A DNA stretch of 33,365 nt, from NCBI GenBank assembly GCA_024278345.1, contig JAJRTK010000035.1, forward strand, positions 1 through 33,365, given 5' to 3'. This stretch comes from a bacterium. Its GTDB lineage: Bacteria > CSSED10-310 > JAJRTK01. The translations under genes were made by a program, and so were the position numbers. How positions within the stretch are numbered: the first letter of the stretch is position 1; each line of letters starts with the position of its first letter. Shown here in pieces: positions 1 to 8,197 of this stretch. Under the pieces are notes generated by a model. The model saw only the letters and a program-made list of their open reading frames with translations. It ran no database searches and was not told the DNA's origin.

Positions 1-104
1 GCGCTTGCGGTTCCACAGTCCTGGAATTGTCCCGCGTTGCGTGGATGCCCAGGGGGGACACAATCGGAGAGAAGGCACAGCCCGAAATCGGAAAAAACCA
101 TCCA

Positions 105-860
105 TTAGGAGGGCCTTCTGCTACTCGACTTGATGACTTCCACGGCGAGTGATCCAAAATATCTTTCTAAGAGCTTGAAATAGATCCCAGACATTTTGAG
201 GCGGCTGATATGTTGGTCGAGGGGTGTTTTTAAAAGCGATCCCTTGGGCAAGACAAAACCGTAGTCTTGTTCACTGCTCAGAGAGACGCCGAACTGTAGG
301 TTCGAGAACTCTGGAAGGAGCACGATGGCCACGGCTGAATCTACGGCTAGAGCTTTAGCTTCCCCTTTGGAAACGAGCTCGAATAGTTTTCGCTCTGTTT
401 CTGCATAGATGAACTGTGCATCGGGAATGGCCGTAGCCAAGGAACGTTCGTAGGTTGTTCCCTTGATCGTGGCGAACTTTTCTCCCGCAAGAGTCCGCGG
501 ATTCCTTGTTTTTTGTCCTCGTCGCTCCACAAGGACGATTCGAACGGGAAAATAGGATCGAGAAAAGTCGAACTTTTCTTCCCTTTCTTTCGTAATCGTT
601 GCGGTTGCGGCAACGATATCGCCTTCGCCTCGTTCCAGCATTGGAAGGATATCCTCCCAAACCCCAACCCATTTGATGTCCAGATCAGCTTTTCGAGATT
701 CTGCAAATAAGCGTAGCAGCTCGTACTCAAATCCCACCGGTTGGCCGTTTTCGCGATAGAAAAAAGGATAAGTTTCGTAACAGAGCACTCGAAGAGACGC
801 CGCTCCGCTAGAGCTTGTGATGATCAGCAGTGACAGCAAGCCCACGAATAGGACTCTCAT
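105..860 (-). CDS. Extracellular solute-binding protein, SBP_bac_3 (amino-acid type)
   Basis: A periplasmic binding protein of the polar amino-acid ABC type, which captures a small ligand outside the cytoplasmic membrane. The chosen ATG at 860 gives a clean signal peptide (MRVLFVGLLSLLIITSSSG) and has GGAGG 7 bases upstream. A longer frame to 959 would run through a terminator hairpin, so I reject it. Family features are the early strand LRVLCYETYPFF, then GFEYELLRLFAE, the lobe motif GEGDIVAATATITKEREEKFDFS and the hinge GTTYERS. The length of 251 aa is normal. No permease or ATPase gene is adjacent. The upstream gene is an NtrY-like kinase, separated by a terminator, so the protein may serve a distant transporter or act as a sensor partner (inference). 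The ligand cannot be told from sequence. Confidence 0.88.
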   Translation of the reverse strand: MRVLFVGLLSLLIITSSSGAASLRVLCYETYPFFYRENGQPVGFEYELLRLFAESRKADLDIKWVGVWEDILPMLERGEGDIVAATATITKEREEKFDFSRSYFPVRIVLVERRGQKTRNPRTLAGEKFATIKGTTYERSLATAIPDAQFIYAETERKLFELVSKGEAKALAVDSAVAIVLLPEFSNLQFGVSLSSEQDYGFVLPKGSLLKTPLDQHISRLKMSGIYFKLLERYFGSLAVEVIKSSSRRPS

Positions 861-890
861 ACATGGCCTCCAAGTCGAACGACTTTTTCC

Positions 891-923
891 TAATAGAAAA
901 GGGCAGCCAAATGGCCGCCCTTT
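891..923 (-). terminator. Rho-independent terminator after the histidine kinase gene
   Basis: On the minus strand an 11-bp stem (AAAGGGCGGCC / GGCTGCCCTTT, one G-T pair) with a 4-base loop is followed by TTTTC. It lies about 165 bases downstream of the kinase stop codon and just before the SBP_bac_3 start, so it separates the two transcription units. Confidence 0.7.
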
Positions 924-1089
924 ACGCGCTCCCAGGTTTGTGCTTGTCCTCCTCAGCAATCACCGCTTCAGCTCACACTCCAACTGTCACTCCAACACCC
1001 GTGGGTTCGGCCACCGCATGAACATTCGCTCAACCTCCACTCGCACCATTGGGAGACGCATTGGATCTAGCAAACTCTATAGAGCTCTG

Positions 1090-2928
1090 TCAAACTTTGG
1101 TAACCAATTCGCCCATGTTTGTTTTGTTTTTCATGGGTGCCGCAGGCAGTTCTAGGATGAAAGTTGCTCCACGGCCCGGCTCCGATTCCAGCCGGATCCT
1201 TCCTTGGTGCTCGGTGATGATGCGGTGAACGATGGCGAGGCCAAGTCCAGTGCCTCCGCGCTTCGTTGTGAAGTAGGGCCGGAACAATTGTTTTTGGATT
1301 TCAGGATCGATGCCAGGCCCGGTGTCCGATATTTCGAGCACGACTGTCGCGTTTGGGTCCAGGCCTTGCCGCAGGCAGTATCCCTTGAGGGTGAGCTTTC
1401 CCTCTCCCGACATGGCATCGACCGCATTGTTGAGAAGATTGAGGAGCACCTGAAGCATTTTTTCCCGATCGAGCCAGAGCGGGGGCAGAGCCTCTGGCAG
1501 ATCGGTTTCCAGGCAGATGGTTGGAGGGAGGCCTCGATAGCGCGATACGGCCGATTGGACGATTTCGGAGATCGATTCTTTTCGGAGCACGAGCTTTGGC
1601 ATTCGGGCGAACTGAGAAAACTCGTTGACGATGTGCTTGAGCCTATCCACTTCCTGGAGGATTGTTTCGGTGGATTCTTCGAAAATTTCTTGGAAGTCTG
1701 GATGTTGGCGTTCCCAGGTCTTCTTGAGGTTTTGGATGGAGAGCTGGATGGGAAAGAGCGGATTCTTGATTTCATGGGCTAGCCGTCGAGCGATTTCTTG
1801 CCAAGCGGCGATCCGCTCGGCGCGGAGGAGGTTCGCCTGGCTTTGCTTGAGCCGCTTGGTCATCGTATTGAAGGAGTTGACCAAGACGGAAACCTCGCGA
1901 CCGGGGAATTGGGGAAGGTGGAGATCGAGGTCGCCCGCCGCGACGCGGCGGGCGCCAAGGACGAGCTGGTCGATAGGCTCCGTGATACGCCTGGACAGCA
2001 GAATCGCGGCTCCCCAAGAGACGAGCAAGATACCGAGCACCATGGAGGCCAGGAGGATCCTGGTACTCAAGATCAGCGCTTCCACGGCCTTGCGGTTTCT
2101 TCCGATAAGGAACTCGGCCATGAGCTCTTTCCCGCTGTCGGCAAGCGGAGAAGAGTAGAGCGGTACCCTCGATAGGTTGTAGGCACCCTCTCCGAGCTCG
2201 AGTGGAGCGCCCACTTCTTCTGACAGTTGTTCCAGGAGATGGCGATTCTGTTCTTGAAGCCGTAGGGCCAGAGTTTCGGCTCTTCCTCTTTTGGAGGAAA
2301 TCCATCGCTTTGAATGGGCTGGAGAGAGCAGAATCGCCGCGCTTGTCAAGCGGTCGAGTCGCTCGATGAACTCTTCGTCGATTCGGTATCCCGCCGCGAT
2401 CATGAGCTCTTGGTTGCGCCATTTTCCCCGGACGACCGATTGAATGGTCAGGATGTCATCGCCTGGCTCCATTCGTTCGAAGCGGACGACGGCCTGGGAA
2501 CCGTACCGCTTGAGTGCTTCCAGATCGCCCACATCGATTTTTCCGTATCGCTCCGAGTCATGCCTGGAAAAGAGGGTGGTTCCCTTTTCATCCAGCAGAT
2601 CGAGGATGTCGAAGTCGCTCAAGTGGATGACCTGCCCCGCGAAGCGGGCCAATCTACGAGTGCCTCCCGAATGGCCGCCAGCCAGCAGGTAATCTTTGAT
2701 CAGATTTTCGGCGAGTCCGCCCGGCTTGCAGACCTCTTCGAGTCGGGCTTGAGTTTTCTTGCCAAGCTCGTCAAGCTCCAAGCGGAGGGTTTGGGCCAAT
2801 TCGCCAATCTGTTCCCGGTCCCGGCGATCGTATTTATCCGGGAGGAGGACCGACAAGTACAAAAGACAGCTCAGAGGGAGGATGGAGAGGCCCAAAAATG
2901 CGATAATTAGACGGACCCGGAGCGTCAA
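1090..2928 (-). CDS. NtrY-like membrane sensor histidine kinase
   Basis: A transmembrane sensor kinase that autophosphorylates and passes phosphate to a response regulator. Counting from a TTG start at 2928 (612 aa): TM1 about 5-30, a periplasmic sensor region about 31-285, TM2 about 286-312, HAMP about 313-365, HisKA with the phospho-acceptor in LAHEIKNPL (His about 385), an N-box LLNNAVDAM about 497, a G1 box DTGPGID about 535, and FTTKRGGTGLGLAI. There is no PAS domain between HAMP and HisKA. The TTG overlaps the TGA of the upstream binding protein (TTGA). GGAGG sits very close to it, so translation is probably coupled. ATG or GTG starts further upstream would overlap that gene by about 100 bases or more. 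No response regulator is encoded nearby. Confidence 0.88.
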   Translation of the reverse strand: MTLRVRLIIAFLGLSILPLSCLLYLSVLLPDKYDRRDREQIGELAQTLRLELDELGKKTQARLEEVCKPGGLAENLIKDYLLAGGHSGGTRRLARFAGQVIHLSDFDILDLLDEKGTTLFSRHDSERYGKIDVGDLEALKRYGSQAVVRFERMEPGDDILTIQSVVRGKWRNQELMIAAGYRIDEEFIERLDRLTSAAILLSPAHSKRWISSKRGRAETLALRLQEQNRHLLEQLSEEVGAPLELGEGAYNLSRVPLYSSPLADSGKELMAEFLIGRNRKAVEALILSTRILLASMVLGILLVSWGAAILLSRRITEPIDQLVLGARRVAAGDLDLHLPQFPGREVSVLVNSFNTMTKRLKQSQANLLRAERIAAWQEIARRLAHEIKNPLFPIQLSIQNLKKTWERQHPDFQEIFEESTETILQEVDRLKHIVNEFSQFARMPKLVLRKESISEIVQSAVSRYRGLPPTICLETDLPEALPPLWLDREKMLQVLLNLLNNAVDAMSGEGKLTLKGYCLRQGLDPNATVVLEISDTGPGIDPEIQKQLFRPYFTTKRGGTGLGLAIVHRIITEHQGRIRLESEPGRGATFILELPAAPMKNKTNMGELVTKV

Positions 2929-4640
2929 TCCTCCAGCGGGAGAACTTGTCGCTGGCCGTTCTTGATGTCGAGAAGAGGACTCCACCAGGCTTGCTCCAGC
3001 ATGGGCCGACCTCCAGCCGTCCATTGCAGACCCGTCAATCGCGAGTCCGCCGCATAGTAAACGACCGTGGCGAACAAGGGAAGAAGACCGGGCAAAGCCC
3101 GGAGTTTTTCGTCTGCTTCGAGCCAACTTGCCAACGATGAGCTGATGGATGAAGGAGATTTGGATAGGTTTGCCTGCCAGTCCATGAGTGTCAGAGCGGG
3201 AGCACCATAGGAGCGGACAAAAAACAGGGCCATATCGAAATCGCCCTCCGCTGTTTTTCGACAAATGGCGGTTTCGTTTTGCAGGTCGATCTGGATCCGA
3301 ACGCCCTTTTCAGAGAGGTCCCGGCGAATTCGCTCGGCAAGTTGCATCGCCAGGTGGCGCTGCAATGGGCACAAAAGCTTCAATGGCCCCTCGAGCTCTG
3401 GGGGGGGCCCGCCGTCAGATTGGGCCGGTGATGGCTGGCCATAGAAGGTAAGGCGTGGCTCGAACGTCTGGGCTCGTTTTCCGTGCCCCCACAGGCGGTA
3501 GGTGATCATCGAGTCGAAATCCAATTGCTTGGCGACCCATGCTTTGCGAAGGGAAGGGTGGCGCTTGTGATTCAGTAAGAGGAGAACAGTCTCGCGGTTT
3601 TCCATGGTGTAGAGCTTCAGATCTCGCGATCCGTCGGCAAGCCAATCGATTTCGGAGAGAGGTACGGGCGCGAGGTCGAGAGCTTTTTTCTCCAATTCTC
3701 GGAAGGCCTCATCCAGGGTTTTGAAGGATTGGATCTCAACTTTATCCAGGAAGGGTCGCCCAAGCCGATGAAGCGGGTTTGGGATGAGAACCGTGCGGTT
3801 GCTTCGCACCCTTTTCAGTATGAATGGCCCTGTTCCCAACAAGCGGCTCTGAGCATCGGTTCTCACGATCGCCGTGGCGGGGTGTGCCAGCTTGAAGAGC
3901 AGGAGCGGATCGGGGTTTTCGAGGTGAAGCGTCAGCTTCAGATCTAGCCAACCGGCCACGGGAGGAGGTAGTTCTGGAGCTTGGGCCGTGGGTTCAGTGG
4001 AAGCTCCCCTCCCGAGGTCCAGGTCGCCATCTCCGGGCTCGATGGCCGAAAAAAGCTCAAAAAGCGGGCCTTCACTGGAAAAGAGCATTTTCTTGAGCTT
4101 GAGGTTTTGGACAAGCCACTTTTGCGGGCCACTTTCCAGACGTGCCAGAGAGGAGATTACTGCAGCGGCAGAGATGCGCTCACCATCGGAGAAGAGCGCT
4201 GGAACGAGCTTCAACTGAAGAGTCTTCCCGTCATCGCTCTGTTTCCATTCCTCGGCCAGGCCGGGCAAAAGTCTTCCGGTAGGCCCGATTGTGAGCAGTG
4301 TTTCGAAGACGAGGCCCGTGAGGCTGCCGGTTGCCGGACGTTCCAATCGCGACGGGTCCATCTGGATTTTTCCCATCACAGGGACCCGGATCTGCCCTCC
4401 ATACTGAGGCCGAAGAGCTGCTCGGACGCCGGGCAACCGGGAAAAGAGGCCTAGAGGCGCCAGAGCGAGAAACAACCCTACCAGAAAGAGGGGCCGTGCT
4501 CTTCGTTTAGGGCGGAGTTGTCGGGAAACCCTTTGTTTTCTCCGTGTTGCGTTCCGCTCACATCGGTATCGACCCGTGCCTCTGGCACGAGTTCCCCGCG
4601 GCGCCCGCTGCTCGCCATTATCGCCGCCTTCGTCATCCAT
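2925..4640 (-). CDS. Extracellular solute-binding protein, SBP_bac_5 (peptide/nickel type), start uncertain
   Basis: A periplasmic binding protein of the oligopeptide/nickel family. It has the family opening (YGGQIRVPVMGKI, then VFETLLTIGPTGRLLPGLAEEW, DDGKTLQLKL), the mid-protein LLGTGPFILKR and a C-terminal substrate-lobe segment. The hydrophobic signal-like stretch RRARPLFLVGLFLALAPLG is clear, but no ATG precedes it in native sequence. Upstream is a dispersed repeat (4525-4780), and the frame stays open through it to 5033. I give the ATG at 4640, which lies inside the repeat. TTG at 4475 is the shortest alternative but lacks a basic n-region. The gene overlaps the kinase gene downstream by 4 bases. 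No permease genes are nearby, so it may feed a signal to the kinase (inference). Confidence 0.8.
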   Translation of the reverse strand: MDDEGGDNGEQRAPRGTRARGTGRYRCERNATRRKQRVSRQLRPKRRARPLFLVGLFLALAPLGLFSRLPGVRAALRPQYGGQIRVPVMGKIQMDPSRLERPATGSLTGLVFETLLTIGPTGRLLPGLAEEWKQSDDGKTLQLKLVPALFSDGERISAAAVISSLARLESGPQKWLVQNLKLKKMLFSSEGPLFELFSAIEPGDGDLDLGRGASTEPTAQAPELPPPVAGWLDLKLTLHLENPDPLLLFKLAHPATAIVRTDAQSRLLGTGPFILKRVRSNRTVLIPNPLHRLGRPFLDKVEIQSFKTLDEAFRELEKKALDLAPVPLSEIDWLADGSRDLKLYTMENRETVLLLLNHKRHPSLRKAWVAKQLDFDSMITYRLWGHGKRAQTFEPRLTFYGQPSPAQSDGGPPPELEGPLKLLCPLQRHLAMQLAERIRRDLSEKGVRIQIDLQNETAICRKTAEGDFDMALFFVRSYGAPALTLMDWQANLSKSPSSISSSLASWLEADEKLRALPGLLPLFATVVYYAADSRLTGLQWTAGGRPMLEQAWWSPLLDIKNGQRQVLPLED

Positions 4641-4780
4641 TGCCCCAGGGCTGGAGCACCACCGAAAGAGGTGGCACCGCATCTTTCGGCAGATGAAACC
4701 ACCTCCGGAGATCGGTGGGCGCCCAGCGCGCAGCGGATGCGAGCGATGGGTGCGGACCCCAACCCAAGGAAAAACAGACG
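4525..4780. repeat. MITE-like dispersed repeat, copy A (both ends present)
   Basis: An element of about 256 bp with imperfect terminal inverted repeats. The left end reads, on the minus strand, CGATGTGAGCGGAACGCAAC then an A-rich run. The right end on the plus strand reads CGATGGGTGCGGACCCCAAC then AAGGAAAAACAG. The interior carries CGTGCC-TCT-GGCACG and other small palindromes. Copies B, C and D share the interior core GCTCGCCATTATCGCCGC with small changes. It covers the 5' end of the SBP_bac_5 gene. Confidence 0.75.
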
Positions 4781-5029
4781 GTATGTCATTTTTCGAAGGA
4801 TTCATGATCTCTTTCTTGGAGCAATCTTTGTCGATCATCTCCGGCCCAAGGTTCCGGCGGCATCGTTTTGGCCTGGCCGTCAAGTGCTTGATCTTTCGTG
4901 TGAAAGCCGCCGCCGGTCGCGACGGGGTTCGGCGGAGCGCAAAGTAGAGTTCATGACCGGAACGATGACCATGGCCGGACAAGGTGAACCGTCTGTTCGA
5001 CTGCCGTTTTCGGGGCTGTGGATTTCCTG

Positions 5030-5356
5030 TCAATCGAGGGGTCTAGCAAGGGGCTCGATGAATATTTCCATGCTTCCTCCGCACTTCATACCGAGCTCTT
5101 CAGCATCGTCTGGAGTCAGCCGGAAGGAGAGCAGCCGGCATTCTCCGGTTTCCATCACTTCCAGGCTTTCGGCGTAGACTTCGGCCTCCACGCAACCGCC
5201 GCAGATCGTACCAGTCACCGATCCATCAGAGCGAACCAACATCTTCGATCCGGTTTTTCGAGGGGTGGACCCTCGAGTCCTCACGATCGTCGCCACTACG
5301 GCGGGCGTTCCGATTTCCAGGGCGTGGGCCATTTCTTGCAGCAGTTGGACGCTCAT
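5030..5356 (-). CDS. XdhC/CoxI-family protein (N-terminal domain only)
   Basis: A 108-aa protein matching the XdhC_CoxI domain found in chaperones that insert sulfurated molybdenum cofactor into xanthine dehydrogenase-type enzymes. It shows VVATIVRTRGSTPRKTGSKM, VTGTICGGCVEAEVYAES and MKCGGSMEIFIEPL, all typical. The C-terminal Rossmann domain of full-length XdhC is absent, but stand-alone short forms exist. ATG at 5356 has GGAGA 8 bases upstream. It lies 72 bases below the PfkB gene. moeA and a broken moeB lie elsewhere in the window, but no molybdenum hydroxylase gene is seen here. Confidence 0.82.
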   Translation of the reverse strand: MSVQLLQEMAHALEIGTPAVVATIVRTRGSTPRKTGSKMLVRSDGSVTGTICGGCVEAEVYAESLEVMETGECRLLSFRLTPDDAEELGMKCGGSMEIFIEPLARPLD

Positions 5357-5428
5357 ATCGTTTCTCCGGCTGCGTTGGAACTGAGCTCAATGCTCCGTCG
5401 GCGGTCTTTTGCGGAGAGGTCCATGCCT

Positions 5429-6361
5429 CTATCCGTTCTTTTTTTGAGGCAGGGGCCGGCCTTCGTAAATTCGGCTCAGCTCAAAGTCCTGAAGTCTGGC
5501 GCGAATCTCTTCCCGGTTCAGATCCACGAGCCCCGACACACCAAAATGTTCCACCGTGAAGGAAGCCATAATGGAACCATTCACGACGCCGCGGCGAAGC
5601 GTTTGTTCATCTACGGAATTTTCTCCAGCGATGGTGCCCATGAGGCCGCCGGCGAAGGTATCGCCCGCTCCAGTGGGATCGACGACTCGTTCCAGCAAGA
5701 GTGCGTTGGCCACGAAATGGCCATGAGGCGTGAAGAGCCAGGCACCGTATTCTCCTCTCTTGACCACCACGATCTTCGGTCCGAGATCCATGACCATCTT
5801 CGAAGCTCGCAGGAGATTCCGCTGGCCGGTGAGCTGCAGAATTTCGCCGTCGTTGAGAGTCACCAGATCGACCATCGAAATCGTTTTTTTGAGCTCCTCC
5901 AGTTTACTGGAGATCCAGAAGTTCATGGTGTCGAGGCCCACCAATTTCGGCCTTTCCATCTGCTCCAGCACACGGCGCTGGAGCACTGGATCGATGTTGG
6001 CCAAAAAAACGTAAGGTGCCTGACGATAGCTTTCGGGGATTTGGGGGTTGAACTGCTCGAAGACGTTGAGGTGGGTTTCCAGACTGACAGCGGCATTCAT
6101 ATCTCTTGTGTAGTCGCCTACCCATTGAAACGTTTTGCCCCGTTCTTGTTGAAGGCCCTTGAGATCGACACCATGGGAATCCAAGAGCTTGGTCTGTTCC
6201 TCTTCGAAATCTTCCCCGACAACGGCGACGAGCTGCACGCCCGCGAAGTTGCAGGCCGACAGGCTGAAATAAGTTGCTGACCCACCGAGTACACGTTCCA
6301 CTGATCCCGCCGGGGAGGTAATGGAATCAAAAGCAACGGAACCAACGACAAGAAGGCTCAT
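5429..6361 (-). CDS. PfkB-family sugar/nucleoside kinase
   Basis: A ribokinase/adenosine-kinase-type phosphotransferase of 310 aa. The N-terminal glycine motif VLGGSATYFSLSACNFAG and the C-terminal PfkB signature DPTGAGDTFAGG (catalytic Asp about 234) are intact. The NDGEILQLTG and KRGEYGAWLF strands are also typical. ATG at 6361 has GAGG 8 bases upstream. It starts 39 bases after the MTA phosphorylase gene and is probably co-transcribed with it, which suggests a substrate in purine or ribose salvage, such as a nucleoside (inference). Substrate specificity cannot be read from the sequence. Confidence 0.88.
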   Translation of the reverse strand: MSLLVVGSVAFDSITSPAGSVERVLGGSATYFSLSACNFAGVQLVAVVGEDFEEEQTKLLDSHGVDLKGLQQERGKTFQWVGDYTRDMNAAVSLETHLNVFEQFNPQIPESYRQAPYVFLANIDPVLQRRVLEQMERPKLVGLDTMNFWISSKLEELKKTISMVDLVTLNDGEILQLTGQRNLLRASKMVMDLGPKIVVVKRGEYGAWLFTPHGHFVANALLLERVVDPTGAGDTFAGGLMGTIAGENSVDEQTLRRGVVNGSIMASFTVEHFGVSGLVDLNREEIRARLQDFELSRIYEGRPLPQKKNG

Positions 6362-6400
6362 TTTGGGGACCTCTTCCAGGGACTGGGATTCTTTGGAAAA

Positions 6401-7264
6401 CTATTGATTGTCGAAGTATCGGCGAATGAGCAGCCCGATCTCTTCACGGCGAGCGGCGGGAATTGCGTCCACGGGCGTCAAGAGTGCGTGCTTGAGAGCA
6501 TCCTTGCAGCCGCACTCCCGTTTTTCCGGAATCAGGGCCACGGCGCGCTTCACCAGCTCTTGAGCGTGGGCCGAGTTCGCCTTCAGGTTGTCGATAACCT
6601 GATCCACCGTCACGTGATCGTGATCGGGGTGCCAACAATCGTAATCCGTGACCAGCGCCACGGTGGCGTAGCAGATCTCGGCCTCACGGGCGAGCTTGGC
6701 TTCGGGCAGGTTCGTCATCCCGATGACATCCACTCCAAAGCTGCGGTAGATGTTGCTTTCAGCCAAAGTCGAAAAGGCCGGTCCTTCCATGCAGACGTAA
6801 GTTCCGCCCTTGTGAATTCGAACGTCCACGCTTTCTCCGGCACGAGCCAAAATCCCGTAGAGCGTCGGGCAAATCGGGTGAGCAAAGGCGATGTGAACGA
6901 CGACGCCGTTTCCGTAGAATGTGCTTGGCCGGTTTTTCGTCCGGTCAAAGAACTGATCCACAAGAACAAAGTCCCGTGGAGCATACGCCGCCTTCATCGA
7001 GCCCACGGCGGAGAGGGAGATGATCCACTCGACCCCCAGCTTCTTGAAACCATAGATATTGGCACGGAACGGAAGTTCGCTGGGCAACAGATGGTGGTTC
7101 TTTCCGTGCCGCGGCAAGAAGACGAGCTCCTGAGAGCCGAGCGTGCCAAGAATGTATTCCGATGATGGCTTGCCGAAAGGAGTTTCCACTTTTTCTTCAC
7201 GAACATTCTCAAGCCCGGCCATCTGGTAGAGGCCACTCCCTCCGATGACACCAATTCTGTTCAC
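6401..7264 (-). CDS. mtnP: S-methyl-5'-thioadenosine phosphorylase
   Basis: A cytoplasmic phosphorolytic enzyme that splits 5'-methylthioadenosine to adenine and methylthioribose-1-phosphate, the first step of MTA recycling. The protein shows IGVIGGSGLYQMAGL, the phosphate-site FLPRHGKNHHLLPSELPFRAN, the active-site strand YVCMEGPAFSTLAESNIYR and VIGMTNLPEAKLAREAEICYA with TDYDCWH, all family hallmarks. Start: GTG at 7264 with GGAGG 7 bases upstream gives the usual length of 287 aa. A longer frame to 7375 adds 37 non-conserved residues. Confidence 0.92.
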   Translation of the reverse strand: MNRIGVIGGSGLYQMAGLENVREEKVETPFGKPSSEYILGTLGSQELVFLPRHGKNHHLLPSELPFRANIYGFKKLGVEWIISLSAVGSMKAAYAPRDFVLVDQFFDRTKNRPSTFYGNGVVVHIAFAHPICPTLYGILARAGESVDVRIHKGGTYVCMEGPAFSTLAESNIYRSFGVDVIGMTNLPEAKLAREAEICYATVALVTDYDCWHPDHDHVTVDQVIDNLKANSAHAQELVKRAVALIPEKRECGCKDALKHALLTPVDAIPAARREEIGLLIRRYFDNQ

Positions 7265-7560
7265 GCCCGCACCTCCATGGAGTCCACAAACGGCTTCTTG
7301 CCGCGCTTCGGGTTCAATGGATCCCACGCAAGCCCAGCGAAGCGGAGAAGAAGCAGCCGACTTCGATTTCTGCATGGGGGATAAGCGATTTCACCATACT
7401 CTTCTTCCATGCGCAACCATCACGGTCTGTCGGTAGCACGAGGCGTGCCGGTCACCGGTGGGGGTATCCGGCGTACTGGGTGGGCAGTTATCCCCTGCGG
7501 GAACGCGAGGCCCGAGTCCTCGCAAATGCATCTTCCTGGCAGTGGTCATCGGTAGTGCCT

Positions 7561-7650
7561 ACGGCAGCTCTCGCTGCCGTTCGGACCCGGCCACCCAGTG
7601 AATCGGGCACAGCGCCAGGGCCTCCGGCCCTGCCCGGCGGAGGCGCCGCC
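7561..7650. repeat. Cluster of GC-rich hairpins
   Basis: Three nearby perfect or near-perfect palindromes: ACGGCAG-CTCTCG-CTGCCGT at 7561-7580, CAGGGCC-TCC-GGCCCTG at 7616-7632, and GGAGGC-GCC-GCCTCC shortly after. They resemble REP-type extragenic palindromes. No T-tract follows, so terminator function is not supported. Confidence 0.55.
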
Positions 7651-7854
7651 TCCGGATCTCCGCCAGGAGCGCTGGTTCCGGACCTCGCCAGGGAGCTCGC
7701 GAAGACCCGTTGCAATGAAAAGCAACGAGATCCCCACCCACACCTTTGTCCCGCCACGGTTTGAACATCAGGGAACCAACTGACTTTCCAGCGTTTGAAA
7801 GTCACTGGGAAGGAGTTCGCCGGGGAGTTCGCTCCCTGAGCCCATTTTTTTTCT

Positions 7855-8062
7855 ACGGATCTTCCGGGAGGGTGGCCGGTGCCGACCGGAGGGAAAGTCG
7901 GCTCCGCCGACCACCGATGACCGGTAGTGTTCCACCCGAGGGCAGTGGATCGAAAGCGGCGGCAATGGCGAGCAGTGGGTGCCGCGGGGGAACTCGTGCC
8001 AAAGGCACGGATCGATACCGATGTGAGCGGAACGGAACGCAAAAAAACAAAGAGTTTACCGG
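7855..8062. repeat. MITE-like dispersed repeat, copy B (right end intact)
   Basis: The plus strand shares with copy A (reverse strand) the core GCGGCAATGGCGAGCAGTGG, then GGGAACTCGTGCC, AGGCACGGATCGATACC and the terminal GATGTGAGCGGAACG followed by an A-rich run at 8018-8062. The opposite end is decayed (CGGAAGATCCGTAGAAAAAA on the minus strand near 7850), so the boundary is approximate. Confidence 0.7.
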
Positions 8063-8197
8063 AATCCAGGTCCTCATCGAGGAGCACGAGCCGATGACCG
8101 AGACCATGTCCAAGGCTGCAATTCAGGTAGCCGGAGGGGGTGGCTCTCGCTTGGCGCCGGTGACTTCCCAACAATTCTCAAAACCGGAGACCTGGAC

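Larger units (their letters stand above)
7265..8197. other. Gene-poor gap rich in hairpins
   Basis: About 930 bases between the divergent mtnP and moeA genes with no convincing coding sequence. The open frames here have no recognisable domain, lie on both strands across the same GC-rich palindromes, and partly translate dispersed repeat copy B. It probably contains the promoters of both flanking operons, though I cannot pick out clear -35/-10 pairs. Confidence 0.6.

Noticed and set aside
4478-4789. Separate 103-codon gene beginning MTYRLFFLG before the SBP_bac_5 gene
   Set aside because: Nearly all of it is translated repeat copy A. The hydrophobic start is short and overlaps the repeat's A-rich end.
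5018-6280. Long plus-strand open frame of 420 codons
   Set aside because: It lies antisense to the PfkB and XdhC genes, both with clear family motifs, and its translation has no recognisable domain.
7488-8174. Overlapping open frames on both strands of the mtnP-moeA gap
   Set aside because: They translate hairpins and dispersed repeat copy B, have no domains, and disagree in frame between strands.
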